Shown here: piece by piece, positions 26,139-34,413 of the stretch
How the letters are laid out: each line of letters begins with the position of its first letter
How positions within the stretch are numbered: the stretch's first letter is position 1
Source: Kutzneria kofuensis
Lineage (GTDB): Bacteria > Actinomycetota > Actinomycetes > Mycobacteriales > Pseudonocardiaceae
DNA length: 64,000 nucleotides
NCBI RefSeq assembly: GCF_014203355.1
Contig: NZ_JACHIR010000001.1
Span: forward strand, 3,102,038 to 3,166,037
Reading direction: 5' to 3'
Translations under genes and position numbers: made by a program
The notes under the pieces: model-generated
The model's input: only the letters and a program-made list of their open reading frames with translations
Told to the model about the DNA's origin: nothing
Database searches by the model: none

Positions 26139-27549
26139 CCAAGGTTCGTGCCGCGAAGCCGGTGGCGCCGGGGACGACCTCGTCGTAGGTGGTCTCCGAG
26201 CGGGCCGGGCCGGCGATGTCGAGGTGCGCCCACGGCACGTCGCCCCGGAACTCCCGCAGGAACAGTGCGGCGGCGATCGCGCCGGGACCGCCGGGGGTCT
26301 GCTTGACGTCGGCGATCTCGCTGCGCACGGAGTCGGCGAGGTCCTCCAGCAGCGGCATCCGCCAGTGCGCCTCGCCGACCTGCTCGCCGGCGGTGATCAG
26401 CTGGGCGGCGAGCTCGTCGGAGGTGGCGAACAGGCCGCCGGTGCGCACGCCGAGGGAGACCTTCATCGCGCCGGTGAGGGTGGCGACGTCGACGAGCACG
26501 TCCGGGGAGTGCTTGCGCACGGCCCAGGTCATGGCGTCGGCCAGCACCATGCGGCCCTCGGCGTCGGTGTTGGCGACCTCGGTGGTCTTGCCGCCGTAGT
26601 GCCGCACGACGTCACCGGGCCGGTAGGCGGAGCCGGACACGTGGTTCTCCGCACACGGCACGAGACCGGTGACCCGAAGGGGCAGTTTCAGCGCGGCCAC
26701 CGCAAGCAAGGCGGCGATGACGGCGGCCCCGCCGGCCATGTCGGTGCGCATGAGGTGCATGCCGTCGGCGGGCTTGATCGAGATACCGCCGGTGTCAAAT
26801 GTGATGCCCTTGCCCACGAAAACCAGGTGTGGGGCTTTCGCGGAGCCACGTGGACGCCACGTCAACTCCACGAAGCGCGGCGGCCGGGAGGAACCGCCGC
26901 CGACGGCGAGCACGCCGCCGAAGCCCTGCTCGGCCAGCCACGCCTCGTCCCGCACCTCGGCGGTCAGCCCGGTGACGCCGGCGGCCAGCCGTGCGGCGGT
27001 GCCGACGAGCCAGGCCGGGTCCTTCACGTTGGACGGGGTGTTGGCGAGGTCACGGGTGAGCGCGGTCGCGGCGGCGAGCGTGACGGCCTCCGCGACGGCG
27101 TCGGCGACGGAAGCCGGTGTGACGAGCAGCACGGATTTGGTTCGGGCGGCCGGCGTGTCGCCGGTGACCTTGAACTTGTAGCCGCCCAGCGCCAGGCCCA
27201 GCGCGAAGGCGCCGGCCTGCTCGGCGGTCACGTTCTCGGGCAGCAGCACCTGGTAGCGGCCGACCTCACGCTCGTCGGCCGCCCGGACCAGCGCGGCGCC
27301 GGCGGACCGCCAGTCCCTCGCGGCGCCGTCGCCGACACCGACGAGCCAGTTGCGGCCGATCTGCCGCACCTCGCCGGTCTTGCCGGTCGGCTCGAACGTG
27401 GCCAGCGCGGCGTCGTCGAGACGGTCACGCCCCGGCCCGTAGTCGGGGCCGTCGGCGACCACCACCACGGCGGGGAGGCTGCGGTGCGGGGTCGCGGCGA
27501 CCTCGATCGCGGGCAGCGGGGTGGGCACGGCAGGCGCCGTCGAGCGCAC
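26113..27549 (-). CDS. pepA: Leucyl aminopeptidase (M17)
   Basis: 478-aa cytoplasmic di-metal aminopeptidase. Metal and catalytic residues lie in FVGKGITFDTGG (Lys, Asp), RTDMAGGAAV (Asp) and the signature NTDAEGRMVLADA (Asp, Glu, Arg). The N-terminal domain is the usual hexamer/regulatory region. Normal length. It is not part of the mycobacterial gene order at this place and is convergent with LysR, with a 26-nt 3' overlap. Confidence 0.9.
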   Translation of the reverse strand: MRSTAPAVPTPLPAIEVAATPHRSLPAVVVVADGPDYGPGRDRLDDAALATFEPTGKTGEVRQIGRNWLVGVGDGAARDWRSAGAALVRAADEREVGRYQVLLPENVTAEQAGAFALGLALGGYKFKVTGDTPAARTKSVLLVTPASVADAVAEAVTLAAATALTRDLANTPSNVKDPAWLVGTAARLAAGVTGLTAEVRDEAWLAEQGFGGVLAVGGGSSRPPRFVELTWRPRGSAKAPHLVFVGKGITFDTGGISIKPADGMHLMRTDMAGGAAVIAALLAVAALKLPLRVTGLVPCAENHVSGSAYRPGDVVRHYGGKTTEVANTDAEGRMVLADAMTWAVRKHSPDVLVDVATLTGAMKVSLGVRTGGLFATSDELAAQLITAGEQVGEAHWRMPLLEDLADSVRSEIADVKQTPGGPGAIAAALFLREFRGDVPWAHLDIAGPARSETTYDEVVPGATGFAARTLVRFAQNYR

Positions 27550-27577
27550 GGGAACCTCCAGCAGGGAAACGAATTCT

Positions 27578-27605
27578 GCCCCGGCTCCACGTGGGAAACC
27601 GGGGC
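27578..27605 (-). terminator. Possible terminator after the DUF3117 gene
   Basis: GCCCCGG at 27578-27584 pairs with CCGGGGC at 27599-27605 (14-nt loop), just past the stop at 27629 on the minus strand. Also upstream of pepA, so it could instead lie in the pepA leader. Confidence 0.4.
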
Positions 27606-27628
27606 TGGGAACACACGGGGCGGCAGCG

Positions 27629-27796
27629 TCAGTTCACGACGCCCTTGAGGGCATCGCCCAGTTCGCTCGCCTCCTCCGCCGACATCTCGACGACGAGGCG
27701 CCCACCACCTTCGAGGGGCACCCGCATCACGATGCCTCGCCCCTCCTTGGTGACCTCAAGGGGACCGTCGCCGGTCCTGGGCTTCATGGCCGCCAT
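27629..27796 (-). CDS. DUF3117 protein, Rv1211 type
   Basis: 55 aa: begins MAAMKPRTGDGPLEVTKEG and continues RGIVMRVPLEGGGRLVVEM, nearly identical to the very conserved actinobacterial DUF3117. ATG 27796 is chosen over upstream starts because the family begins there and GGAGGGAG precedes it at good distance. Function unknown; always near tagA/gpgS in this order. The 211 nt upstream (27797-28007) hold no gene. Confidence 0.85.
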   Translation of the reverse strand: MAAMKPRTGDGPLEVTKEGRGIVMRVPLEGGGRLVVEMSAEEASELGDALKGVVN

Positions 27797-28007
27797 AGCG
27801 TGCTCCCTCCATCTGTCCAGCTCGGCCCGACCGCCTCCCAGCCTGTCGGGTCCCGTCCATTCTCCCCCATCCGTCATCGGGCGTGAAACCGAACCGATCT
27901 TTTCGGCCCCACGTCACCGACACCATCTTGGCAAGTCAGGCCCCCTGCCGCCGAGTCGGCACGCCGGTCGGCGGCGGGACGGTCCCGCGCCGGTCCCCTG
28001 TGGACGG

Positions 28008-28559
28008 TCAGCGGCGGGCCCGCCAGCAGGTGGCGACGTGGTCGTCGACCATGCCGGTCGCCTGCATCAGGGCATAGCAGGTGGTCGGGCCGATGAACAC
28101 GAAGCCGAGCTTGCGCAACGCCTTGGCCATCGCCGTCGACTCGGGCGTGACCGCCGGCACGTCGGCCACGGTGCGCGGGCGGCGGCGCCGGCCGGTCGGC
28201 GCGAACGACCACAGCAGCTCGTCCAGCGGCTGGTCCAGACCGGTCACCACACCGGCGTTGCGGACCGCCGCGGTGATCTTCTGCCGGTTGCGCACGATGC
28301 CGGTGTCGGCCATCAGCCGCTCGACGTCGGCCTCGTCGAACGCGGCGACCTTCTTCGGGTCGAAGTGCTCGAACGCGGCCCGGAACGCCTCGCGCTTGCG
28401 CAGGATGGTCAGCCAGGACAGGCCCGACTGGAAGCCCTCCAGGGTGAGCCGCTCGAACATCTCGGGCACACCGCGCAGTTCGACGCCCCACTCCTCGTCG
28501 TGGTAGCGCTGGTAGTCCTCTGTGGAGTCACCCCACGGGCAGCGGACCAGCTCGGTCAC
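28008..28559 (-). CDS. tagA: 3-methyladenine DNA glycosylase I
   Basis: 183 aa. Removes 3-methyladenine from DNA. TagA signature: RCPWGDSTEDYQRYHDEEWG, LEGFQSGLSWLTILRKREAFRAAFEHFD and C-terminal KALRKLGFVFIGPTTCYALMQATGMVDDH with zinc-binding Cys/His. GTG start overlaps the stop of the DivIVA-like gene (GTGA). Upstream sequence in the same phase is a shadow. Confidence 0.9.
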   Translation of the reverse strand: MTELVRCPWGDSTEDYQRYHDEEWGVELRGVPEMFERLTLEGFQSGLSWLTILRKREAFRAAFEHFDPKKVAAFDEADVERLMADTGIVRNRQKITAAVRNAGVVTGLDQPLDELLWSFAPTGRRRRPRTVADVPAVTPESTAMAKALRKLGFVFIGPTTCYALMQATGMVDDHVATCWRARR

Positions 28560-28867
28560 CGCGCGTTCTCCTCCACCGACAGCCGCTCCTCCAGCTCGGC
28601 CACCCGGGCGCGCAGCTCGGTCACCTCGCGGCCGAGCCGGTCCAGTGCCCAGTCGACCTCGGACATCTTGTAGCCGCGGAACACCTGCTGGAACCGCAGG
28701 TCCTGGATGTCCTGCTCGGTGACCGCGTCGGCGGGCAGCCGCGTCGGCGACGCGCCCGGCGGCAGCGGGGCCAGTTCCTCGCCGCGGCCGAAGACCAGCG
28801 ACGCGACCAGGAACACCACGCCGGCCACCACGGCCATCACGACGAGGTAGATGAGTACGGTGGTCAC
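28556..28867 (-). CDS. DivIVA-domain membrane protein, Rv1209 type
   Basis: 103 aa. N-terminal membrane helix (VLIYLVVMAVVAGVVFLVASLVFG), then DLRFQQVFRGYKMSEVDWALDRLGREVTELRARVAELEERL, the DivIVA/Wag31-like motif (F-RGY--EVD-L) and a coiled coil. Probably a small polar-growth or septum-associated protein. Overlaps by 4 nt with both gpgS (upstream) and tagA (downstream), so the run folP2-gpgS-divIVA-like-tagA is one coupled operon. Confidence 0.82.
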   Translation of the reverse strand: MTTVLIYLVVMAVVAGVVFLVASLVFGRGEELAPLPPGASPTRLPADAVTEQDIQDLRFQQVFRGYKMSEVDWALDRLGREVTELRARVAELEERLSVEENAR

Positions 28868-29838
28868 GGCATCGATCGTGGCACGTCCGGGGCCACCCGT
28901 GCACGGGGGTCGTCCGAAACCCGCCCGCCGGGCCCGCGCAGCGTCCGCATCGGCGGCCGGTCGGCGGTCGACACGGTGGTCGAATCCGGCAGCCATTCGC
29001 CGTCCACCTGCACGAACTGGGTCAGCACGGTGGCGTCGCCGACGTCCGTACCACATCTGGCCAGGGCCGTGCCGAGGATCTGGCTGGCCATCGCGCCCAG
29101 CTGCAGCAGTGATCGGTTCCGGTGCTTGCGCACGCCCAGATTCACCTGTGCCAGGCCGTCCAGCCCGTACGCCGCGTGCGTGTCGATCAACAACCCGATC
29201 TCCACGCCGTAGCCGGCGGCGAACGGCACCGACTCCAGAAGTTCGCGCGTGGCGGCGTACTCGCCGCCGAGCGGTTGCACCACGCCGGACAATTCCGGCC
29301 GTAGCGCGGCCAGCACCGGACGGGCCAGCAGCTCGGTCACGCGGCCGCCGCCGGTGCTCTCCAGCCGCAGCGGCCGCCGGTAGAAACCCTTGACCAGCTG
29401 CACTCCCGGCGCCGTCAGCAGCGGGCCGAGCAGTGCCGGCACGAACGCCGGGTCGGGGTCGACGAGGTCCGAGTCGAGGAAGACGACCACATCCCCGGCG
29501 GTCGCGGCGAGCGAGCGCCAGAGGACTTCTCCCTTGCCCGGTAACGGTTCCAGCTCGGGCAGCACGTCGGTGCGCAGCACCACCCGGGCGCCGGCGGCCC
29601 GGGCCGCCTCGACGGTCCGGTCGGTGGAACCGGAGTCGATCACGACGAGTTCGTCCACGAGCGAGCCCAGCAGCGGCCGAACGGCGGCCACCACACCGCC
29701 GACCGTCGCCTCCTCGTCGAGGGCCGGAAGCACCACGCTGACGGTGCGATCCCCCTTGGCGCGCACCAGTTCCGGCACCGTCCACGCGGGTTCCTGCCAG
29801 GTGCGGTCACGGAACCACCGCTCGGTGACAGGCAACAT
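28864..29838 (-). CDS. gpgS: Glucosyl-3-phosphoglycerate synthase
   Basis: 324-aa GT81 enzyme that makes glucosyl-3-phosphoglycerate, the first step of methylglucose lipopolysaccharide. Motifs: VVLPALDEEATVGGVV, LVVIDSGSTDRT, PGKGEVLWRSL, the metal-binding FLDSDLVDPDP, and GYGVEIGLLIDT. ATG 29838 shares one base with the folP2 stop (TGATG). Suggests this organism makes polymethylated glucan, fed by the same glucose phosphates as GlgC/GlgM. Confidence 0.88.
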   Translation of the reverse strand: MLPVTERWFRDRTWQEPAWTVPELVRAKGDRTVSVVLPALDEEATVGGVVAAVRPLLGSLVDELVVIDSGSTDRTVEAARAAGARVVLRTDVLPELEPLPGKGEVLWRSLAATAGDVVVFLDSDLVDPDPAFVPALLGPLLTAPGVQLVKGFYRRPLRLESTGGGRVTELLARPVLAALRPELSGVVQPLGGEYAATRELLESVPFAAGYGVEIGLLIDTHAAYGLDGLAQVNLGVRKHRNRSLLQLGAMASQILGTALARCGTDVGDATVLTQFVQVDGEWLPDSTTVSTADRPPMRTLRGPGGRVSDDPRARVAPDVPRSMP

Positions 29839-30716
29839 CAGGCGAGCGCCCGCAGCACCGCCGCCGGCGGTCGGGTGCCGGCGATGCTGGCGACCATCTC
29901 CAGCACCCGCCGGGTCTGCTTGACCTGGTGCGCGCGGAACACCCGCGCGCCGCCCCAGGCCGCGACGGCCGTGGCCGCAAGCGTGCCGTCGACCCGCTCC
30001 TCCAGCCCGACGCCGAGCGTCTCGCCGACGAAGTCCTTGTTGGACAACGCCATCAGCACCGGCCATCCGGTGCCGACGAGTTCGTCCACCCGGCGCAGCA
30101 GTTCCAGTCCGTGCCAGGTGTTCTTGCCGAAGTCGTGGGTGGGGTCGATGAGCACGCCGTCGGCCGGCACGCCCAGCGACACCATGCGCTCCGCGGCCGT
30201 GACGAGTTCCTCGACCACCGCGGCGACGACGTCTCGGTAGCGCGGGCGGAACGGGTCGGTGCGCGGCGGCAAGCCCCCGGTGTGCGAGCAGACGATGCCG
30301 ACCTGGTGTTCCGCGGCGACCTCGGCCAGCTTCGGATCCGCGCCGGCCCAGGTGTCGTTGATCAGGTCCGCGCCCTCGCGGCAGACCTGCGCGGCGACCT
30401 CGTGCCGCCAGGTGTCCACACTGATCACGATGTCCGGGTGGCGCTCGCGGACCGCGGCGACGAACGGGACCACGCGGCGGGACTCCTCGGCCGCGTCCAC
30501 GGTCTCGCCCTGGGAGCCGGCGCGCACGCCGCCGATGTCGATGATGTCCGCGCCGTCCGCGACGGCGGCGTCCACCGCGGCCATGGCGGCGTCCTCGGCG
30601 AAGGTGGCGCCGCGGTCGTAGAAGGAGTCGCGCGTCCGGTTGACGATGGCCATGACCAGCGCGCGGTCCGCGCCGACCTGCCTTGTTCCGAATCGCAACG
30701 GTCGCACAGCGGTCAT
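29838..30716 (-). CDS. folP2: Dihydropteroate synthase homologue FolP2
   Basis: 292 aa. TIM barrel with ALVMAIVNRTRDSFYD, ADIIDIGGVRAGS, VISVDTWRHEVA, LINDTWAG and LSNKDFVGETL. It is the mycobacterial FolP2 (Rv1207) subtype by sequence wording and position beside gpgS. FolP2 lacks dihydropteroate synthase activity in mycobacteria, so its true substrate is uncertain. Start MTAVRPLRFG at 30716; the open frame extends to 30818 without family similarity. Confidence 0.83.
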   Translation of the reverse strand: MTAVRPLRFGTRQVGADRALVMAIVNRTRDSFYDRGATFAEDAAMAAVDAAVADGADIIDIGGVRAGSQGETVDAAEESRRVVPFVAAVRERHPDIVISVDTWRHEVAAQVCREGADLINDTWAGADPKLAEVAAEHQVGIVCSHTGGLPPRTDPFRPRYRDVVAAVVEELVTAAERMVSLGVPADGVLIDPTHDFGKNTWHGLELLRRVDELVGTGWPVLMALSNKDFVGETLGVGLEERVDGTLAATAVAAWGGARVFRAHQVKQTRRVLEMVASIAGTRPPAAVLRALA

Positions 30717-31061
30717 CGTGCCACGACGCGCGGGCTCCACCTGTTCGGAGTAATGTCCATCACTGTTGCGGAAACAAACAAACGGGGTCGGCAACGCCGC
30801 AACCCTCCTGTATGCCACAGGCTCCCAAGGGCGGGCAAATCACGGCCGGATGATCATGATCCAGGAGGTCCCCCGGCCGGGTATTCCGTCCGAGTCCCTC
30901 ACCCGCGCTTTTACCCGTTCGGTCTAGCAAATCGCCACCAGCGGGTGACACCGAGGACCGATTATTTGTCCACCCGAACGAGGGCACACCCCGTGACAGC
31001 GCCGTTTCCGGGGCTAGCCTCGGTCCGGCCGAGACGATCGACGAGCTGAAGGGGGCGCACC
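30717..31061. other. 345-nt gap, relatively AT-rich, no gene seen
   Basis: Lies between divergent folP2 and the secreted-protein gene. Contains a 10-bp palindrome GATCATGATC (30852-30861) inside a weak CGGCCGG/CCGGCCG stem, and a stretch of lower GC. No promoter is clear enough to call. Confidence 0.5.
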
Positions 31062-31364
31062 GTGGCCAGGAAGGCACTTGTCCTGACGGTGACCGCCACC
31101 GGAATGCCGACCATCGGGACATCGACATTCGCGGCGGCAGCGCCGGCGGACAAACCACTTTTCCACACGCCACTCGTTTCCAACGTGAATGTCCCCAGGC
31201 AGAACGTGGCGCCGACCGGCAATGTCAACGTCGGAAACGGAAACAACGCCGACCAGGGCAATGTCGACAGCAACGGAAACAGCAACGACGGTTCCGGGAA
31301 CACGGTCGACGGAGGCAACTCCGGCGGCGTCGGAAATCGCCGAGGGATGACCTTCGGGGCATGA
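31062..31364 (+). CDS. Small secreted Asn/Gly-rich protein
   Basis: 100 aa. Weak signal peptide (MARKALVLTVTATGMPTIGTSTFAAAA), then a low-complexity region rich in N, G, V and D with repeats such as NVNV, GNVNVGNGNN and GNVDSNGNSN. Such composition suggests an extracellular, possibly amyloid-like or surface protein; it is not a chaplin (no GNSVSVI core or paired Cys). GTG start with AAGGGGG upstream. Own terminator at 31370-31402. Base composition is less GC-biased than neighbours. Confidence 0.6.
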   Translation: MARKALVLTVTATGMPTIGTSTFAAAAPADKPLFHTPLVSNVNVPRQNVAPTGNVNVGNGNNADQGNVDSNGNSNDGSGNTVDGGNSGGVGNRRGMTFGA

Positions 31365-31369
31365 CAAAG

Positions 31370-31402
31370 GGCGGTGTCACCGGCGCGGGCGGCGACACCG
31401 CC
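31370..31402 (+). terminator. Terminator after the Asn/Gly-rich gene
   Basis: 9-bp stem GGCGGTGTC/GACACCGCC (31370-31378, 31394-31402), 6 nt past the stop codon. Confidence 0.6.
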
Positions 31403-31410
31403 GTTCGGCC

Positions 31411-31490
31411 GTGACGCGCGTCACAGCCCATTGCTACTCCAGAGTAGGTCCAAGTTAACTGCCGAGTAGCCAAGTCGTGACCGAGGTCAC
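31411..31490 (+). promoter_or_regulatory. Palindrome-rich promoter region of the S15-like gene
   Basis: Two CRP-like sites of form GTGA-N6-TCAC at 31411-31424 (a perfect 14-bp palindrome, followed by A) and 31477-31490, with centres 66 bp apart. Between them CTACTCCAGAGTAG (31434-31447) is a perfect 14-bp inverted repeat and GAGTAG recurs at about 31464. The second CRP-like site is 13 nt from the GTG start, so it would repress; the first could activate or repress. Confidence 0.45.
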
Positions 31491-31502
31491 TCTGGAGGGC
31501 AA

Positions 31503-33005
31503 GTGCGCAGGTCAATGGCGACTCTGCTGCTGGTGACGGCAACGATCCTGGGGCCGGCGGGCACGGCCGCCGCAGCCCCGACCGCCGGCTTCAGCACGAG
31601 CTATCAGGCGATCACCGGCGACGGCGGCACCACGCTGCACGCGTTCGTGGTCCGCCCGACCGGCCGCGGCGACGGGCCGTTCCCGCTCGTCGTGCTGCCG
31701 AGCAGCTGGGGCATCAACGACATCGAGTACGTGGGCGCCGCCGCGAAACTCGCGTACCAGTCGGGTTACGTGGTGGTCAGCTACACCGCCCGCGGCTTCT
31801 GGGACTCCGGCGGCCAGATCGAGGTGGCCGGCCCGGAGGACGTGGCCGACGCCAGCAAGGTGATCGACTGGGCGCTGGCCAACACGAACGCCGACCCGTC
31901 CCGCATCGGCATGGGCGGCATCTCCTACGGCGCCGGCATCAGCCTGCTCACGGCCGCCGCCGACCCGCGGATCCGGGCCGTGGTGTCGATGAGCGGCTGG
32001 ACCGATCTGGCGGCATCGCTGTACCCGAACGAGACCGTCAGCTCGCAGGGCGTCGACCTGCTGCTGGCGGCCGGGCACCTGACCGGCCGCCCCGGCAAGG
32101 ACCTCCAGGAGGCGGAGCGCGACTACCTGGCCGGCGACTTCGCCGACGTGCTGCCGATCGCGCCGCCGCGCTCGGCCGCAACCAAGATCGACGCCATCAA
32201 CCGGCACGGCACCGCCGTGATGATGGCGAACGCCTGGGAGGACTCGCTGTTCCCGCCCAGCCAGCTCGTCGACTTCTACGGCAAGCTGACAGGCCCCAAG
32301 CGGCTCATGCTCACGCCCGGCGACCACGCGACGCCCGAGGTGTTCGGCGCGGCCGGACTGCCCAACGAGGTGTGGGACGCGACGGACCGCTGGTTCGACC
32401 ACTACCTGCTCGGCGTGGACAACGGAATCGACCGCGAGCAGCCGATCCAGGTGAAGGCGGCCAACGGCGGCGGCTGGCAGGGCTCCGACGCTTGGCCCTG
32501 GCAGCAGCAGACGATTCCCTTGCCGGAGAACAGTTTTCACGCCGGCGTCGACACGGTCGCGAACAGCGGCACCGTGTTCGTGAGCGGCATCCTGCAGGGC
32601 TATCTGGGCATTCCCACCGGCGTCTCGGTCCCGCTGGTGTCCCGGTCCGCGGCGGCCGTGTGGTCGGGTCCGGTGGCGGGCAAGGGTTTTGAGGTGGACG
32701 GCGCGCCGCACGCCCGGCTGGCCGTCACGCCGAGCGCCGCCGACACGACGCTGTTCGCGTACCTCTACGACGTGGGGCCGCTCGGTCTCGGGTCGCTGAT
32801 CACGCACAAGCCGTACTCGCTGCTCGGCGCGACTCCGGGCGTGGCAAGGACAATCGACCTCGGGCTGGAGCCCATCGCCTGGAACGTCCCGGCGGGGCAC
32901 CATCTCGCGCTGGTCGTCGACACCGTCGACCCGCGCTACCTGACGTCCAGCAAGCCCGGCAGCACGGTCGCGCTGTCCGGCACGCTGACGGTTCCGGTGA
33001 ACTAG
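31503..33005 (+). CDS. Secreted CocE/NonD or X-Pro dipeptidyl-peptidase S15-like hydrolase
   Basis: 500 aa. Signal peptide about 1-25 (ATLLLVTATILGPAGTAAAA). Alpha/beta-hydrolase domain with predicted nucleophile S141 (GGISYGAG), D247 (NAWED) and H275 (GDHATPE), followed by the jelly-roll C-terminal domain typical of S15/CocE proteins. An extracellular peptidase or acyl-esterase. GTG start after TGGAGGGC. It sits beside two sedolisins and is probably co-regulated with extracellular protein use (inference). Confidence 0.78.
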   Translation: MRRSMATLLLVTATILGPAGTAAAAPTAGFSTSYQAITGDGGTTLHAFVVRPTGRGDGPFPLVVLPSSWGINDIEYVGAAAKLAYQSGYVVVSYTARGFWDSGGQIEVAGPEDVADASKVIDWALANTNADPSRIGMGGISYGAGISLLTAAADPRIRAVVSMSGWTDLAASLYPNETVSSQGVDLLLAAGHLTGRPGKDLQEAERDYLAGDFADVLPIAPPRSAATKIDAINRHGTAVMMANAWEDSLFPPSQLVDFYGKLTGPKRLMLTPGDHATPEVFGAAGLPNEVWDATDRWFDHYLLGVDNGIDREQPIQVKAANGGGWQGSDAWPWQQQTIPLPENSFHAGVDTVANSGTVFVSGILQGYLGIPTGVSVPLVSRSAAAVWSGPVAGKGFEVDGAPHARLAVTPSAADTTLFAYLYDVGPLGLGSLITHKPYSLLGATPGVARTIDLGLEPIAWNVPAGHHLALVVDTVDPRYLTSSKPGSTVALSGTLTVPVN

Positions 33006-33012
33006 GAACTCG

Positions 33013-33048
33013 GAAGGCGGGGGCCCCGGCGCGGGAGCCCCCGCCTTC
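33013..33048. terminator. Bidirectional terminator
   Basis: 12-bp perfect stem (33013-33024 with 33037-33048) between the convergent S15-like and sedolisin genes. Confidence 0.75.
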
Positions 33049-33052
33049 TGGC

Positions 33053-34327
33053 CTACCTGAGCGCCTTCACCAGCGCCGGCACGAACTTCGAGGCGTCGAG
33101 CGTGCCCCAGCCGGACACGATGTCGAAGCCGGCCGCCGCGGTGTAGCCGGGGACGGCGCCGTAGCTGTTGTCACCGCTGGTCACGTCGACGATGCCGGAC
33201 TTGGCCGCCTTCGGGCCGAGCTTGCCGTACAGCACCGGGTTGATCTGGCCGAGCCGGTGGCCGCCGTTGGCCTGCACGGCCAGCGCCAGCACGCCCGCGA
33301 ACAGCGGCGCGGACTCGGAGGTGCCGGAGATGCCCTCCATGCTGATGTCCGGGAAGGAACGGAACTTGCTGCCGGTGATGGACTTCACCGAGTTCTGCCA
33401 GCTCGGGCGGGCGTAGGTCTTGGAGACGCCACCGCCGGACCGCGGCCACAGCACGTCGGGCGAGGTGCGGTTGCCGTTGGCGTCCATGCTGAGGATCGTG
33501 CCGCCGAGCGAGGTCACGTTCGGGTCCGACGCCGGCCAGCTGGCCACCCGGTACGGGAACGTGCCGTCGCCGATGAGCACCGGGTTGGTGGCGCCGTAGT
33601 CGCCGGAGGAGGCGACCAGCGTGATGCCGGCCTTGCTGGCCCGCTCCAGCGCCGGGTCGAGGGTCTTCACCGAGTCGATCGACGGGAAGGTGTCCTCGGC
33701 CGTGCCGAAGCTCATCGAGATGACGTCGGCGAGCTTGTGCTTGGCCACGTAGTCGACCGCGGCCATCATCTCCGGCAGGCCGGTGAAGCCCTGGGTCTCG
33801 GCGATCGGGGTCGCGATGATCACGATCTTGGCGGCCGGCGCCATGGTGTGGAACATGGCCACGTCCAGGTCGGTCTCGCCGCCCCAGCTCTGGCAGGTCG
33901 CGGTGTCCACGCCCGAGTCGGTGCAGCCCGGCACCGCGCCGGCCGGCGTGATCACCGAGATGTCGGCCGGCGGCAGGCCGTAGCGCTGGTCGTAGGCGTC
34001 CATCACGGCCTTGATGTCGGCGTCCCCGTAGGACACCAGCGTGGCCACCGTCGAACCGGCGCCGGTCAGGCCCTGGTTCCACAGCGCCGGCGTGTTGTAC
34101 GCCTTGGCCAGTCGCGGCAGCGACGCCGTCGCCGCGGCCAGGCGGTCCACCTTCTGCTGGACCGTCGCCGCGCCGACGAAGGACGACGCCGCCGCGCTGA
34201 ACACGTGATGCGCCTGCTGAGCAGCCTTCGGCTGCGTGCTCGCCGCCGCCGGCACCGCCGCCACGGCGGTCGCGGCTAACGCCGCCCCCACCACCACAGC
34301 CGCCAGAGATCTACCGCTCATCATCAC
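33053..34327 (-). CDS. Secreted sedolisin (S53) protease, copy 1
   Basis: 424 aa. Signal peptide about 1-30 (SLAAVVVGAALAATAVAAVPAAAS). Sedolisin catalytic set: E151 and D155 (GGETDLDVAMFH), D243 (SSGDYGA) for the oxyanion and S337 (SGTSESAP). The C-terminus YTAAAGFDIVSGWGTLDA carries the usual calcium-site context. The long propeptide of classical sedolisins is reduced to about 45 residues. About two thirds identical by eye to copy 2, hence a tandem duplicate. Confidence 0.85.
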   Translation of the reverse strand: MMMSGRSLAAVVVGAALAATAVAAVPAAASTQPKAAQQAHHVFSAAASSFVGAATVQQKVDRLAAATASLPRLAKAYNTPALWNQGLTGAGSTVATLVSYGDADIKAVMDAYDQRYGLPPADISVITPAGAVPGCTDSGVDTATCQSWGGETDLDVAMFHTMAPAAKIVIIATPIAETQGFTGLPEMMAAVDYVAKHKLADVISMSFGTAEDTFPSIDSVKTLDPALERASKAGITLVASSGDYGATNPVLIGDGTFPYRVASWPASDPNVTSLGGTILSMDANGNRTSPDVLWPRSGGGVSKTYARPSWQNSVKSITGSKFRSFPDISMEGISGTSESAPLFAGVLALAVQANGGHRLGQINPVLYGKLGPKAAKSGIVDVTSGDNSYGAVPGYTAAAGFDIVSGWGTLDASKFVPALVKALR

Positions 34328-34350
34328 TCCTAGTCACCATTTTGAGACGC

Positions 34351-34395
34351 GGAACGGACCATTCCTCAACTCCGAGTAGAGGAATGGTCCGTTCC
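34351..34395. repeat. 45-bp palindromic repeat, copy 1
   Basis: Perfect 17-bp arms (34351-34367 and 34379-34395) beginning GGAACGGACCATTCC, 11-nt loop containing AACTCCGAGTA. The same element recurs at 38529-38573. It lies just downstream of sedolisin copy 2 on the minus strand, where it probably ends transcription. Confidence 0.8.
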
Positions 34396-34413
34396 CAAAC
34401 TGTGCGGTTACGT

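Noticed and set aside
31062-31364. Asn/Gly-rich protein as a chaplin
   Set aside because: Lacks the chaplin core (GNSV-type hydrophobic segment with paired Cys) and sorting signal.
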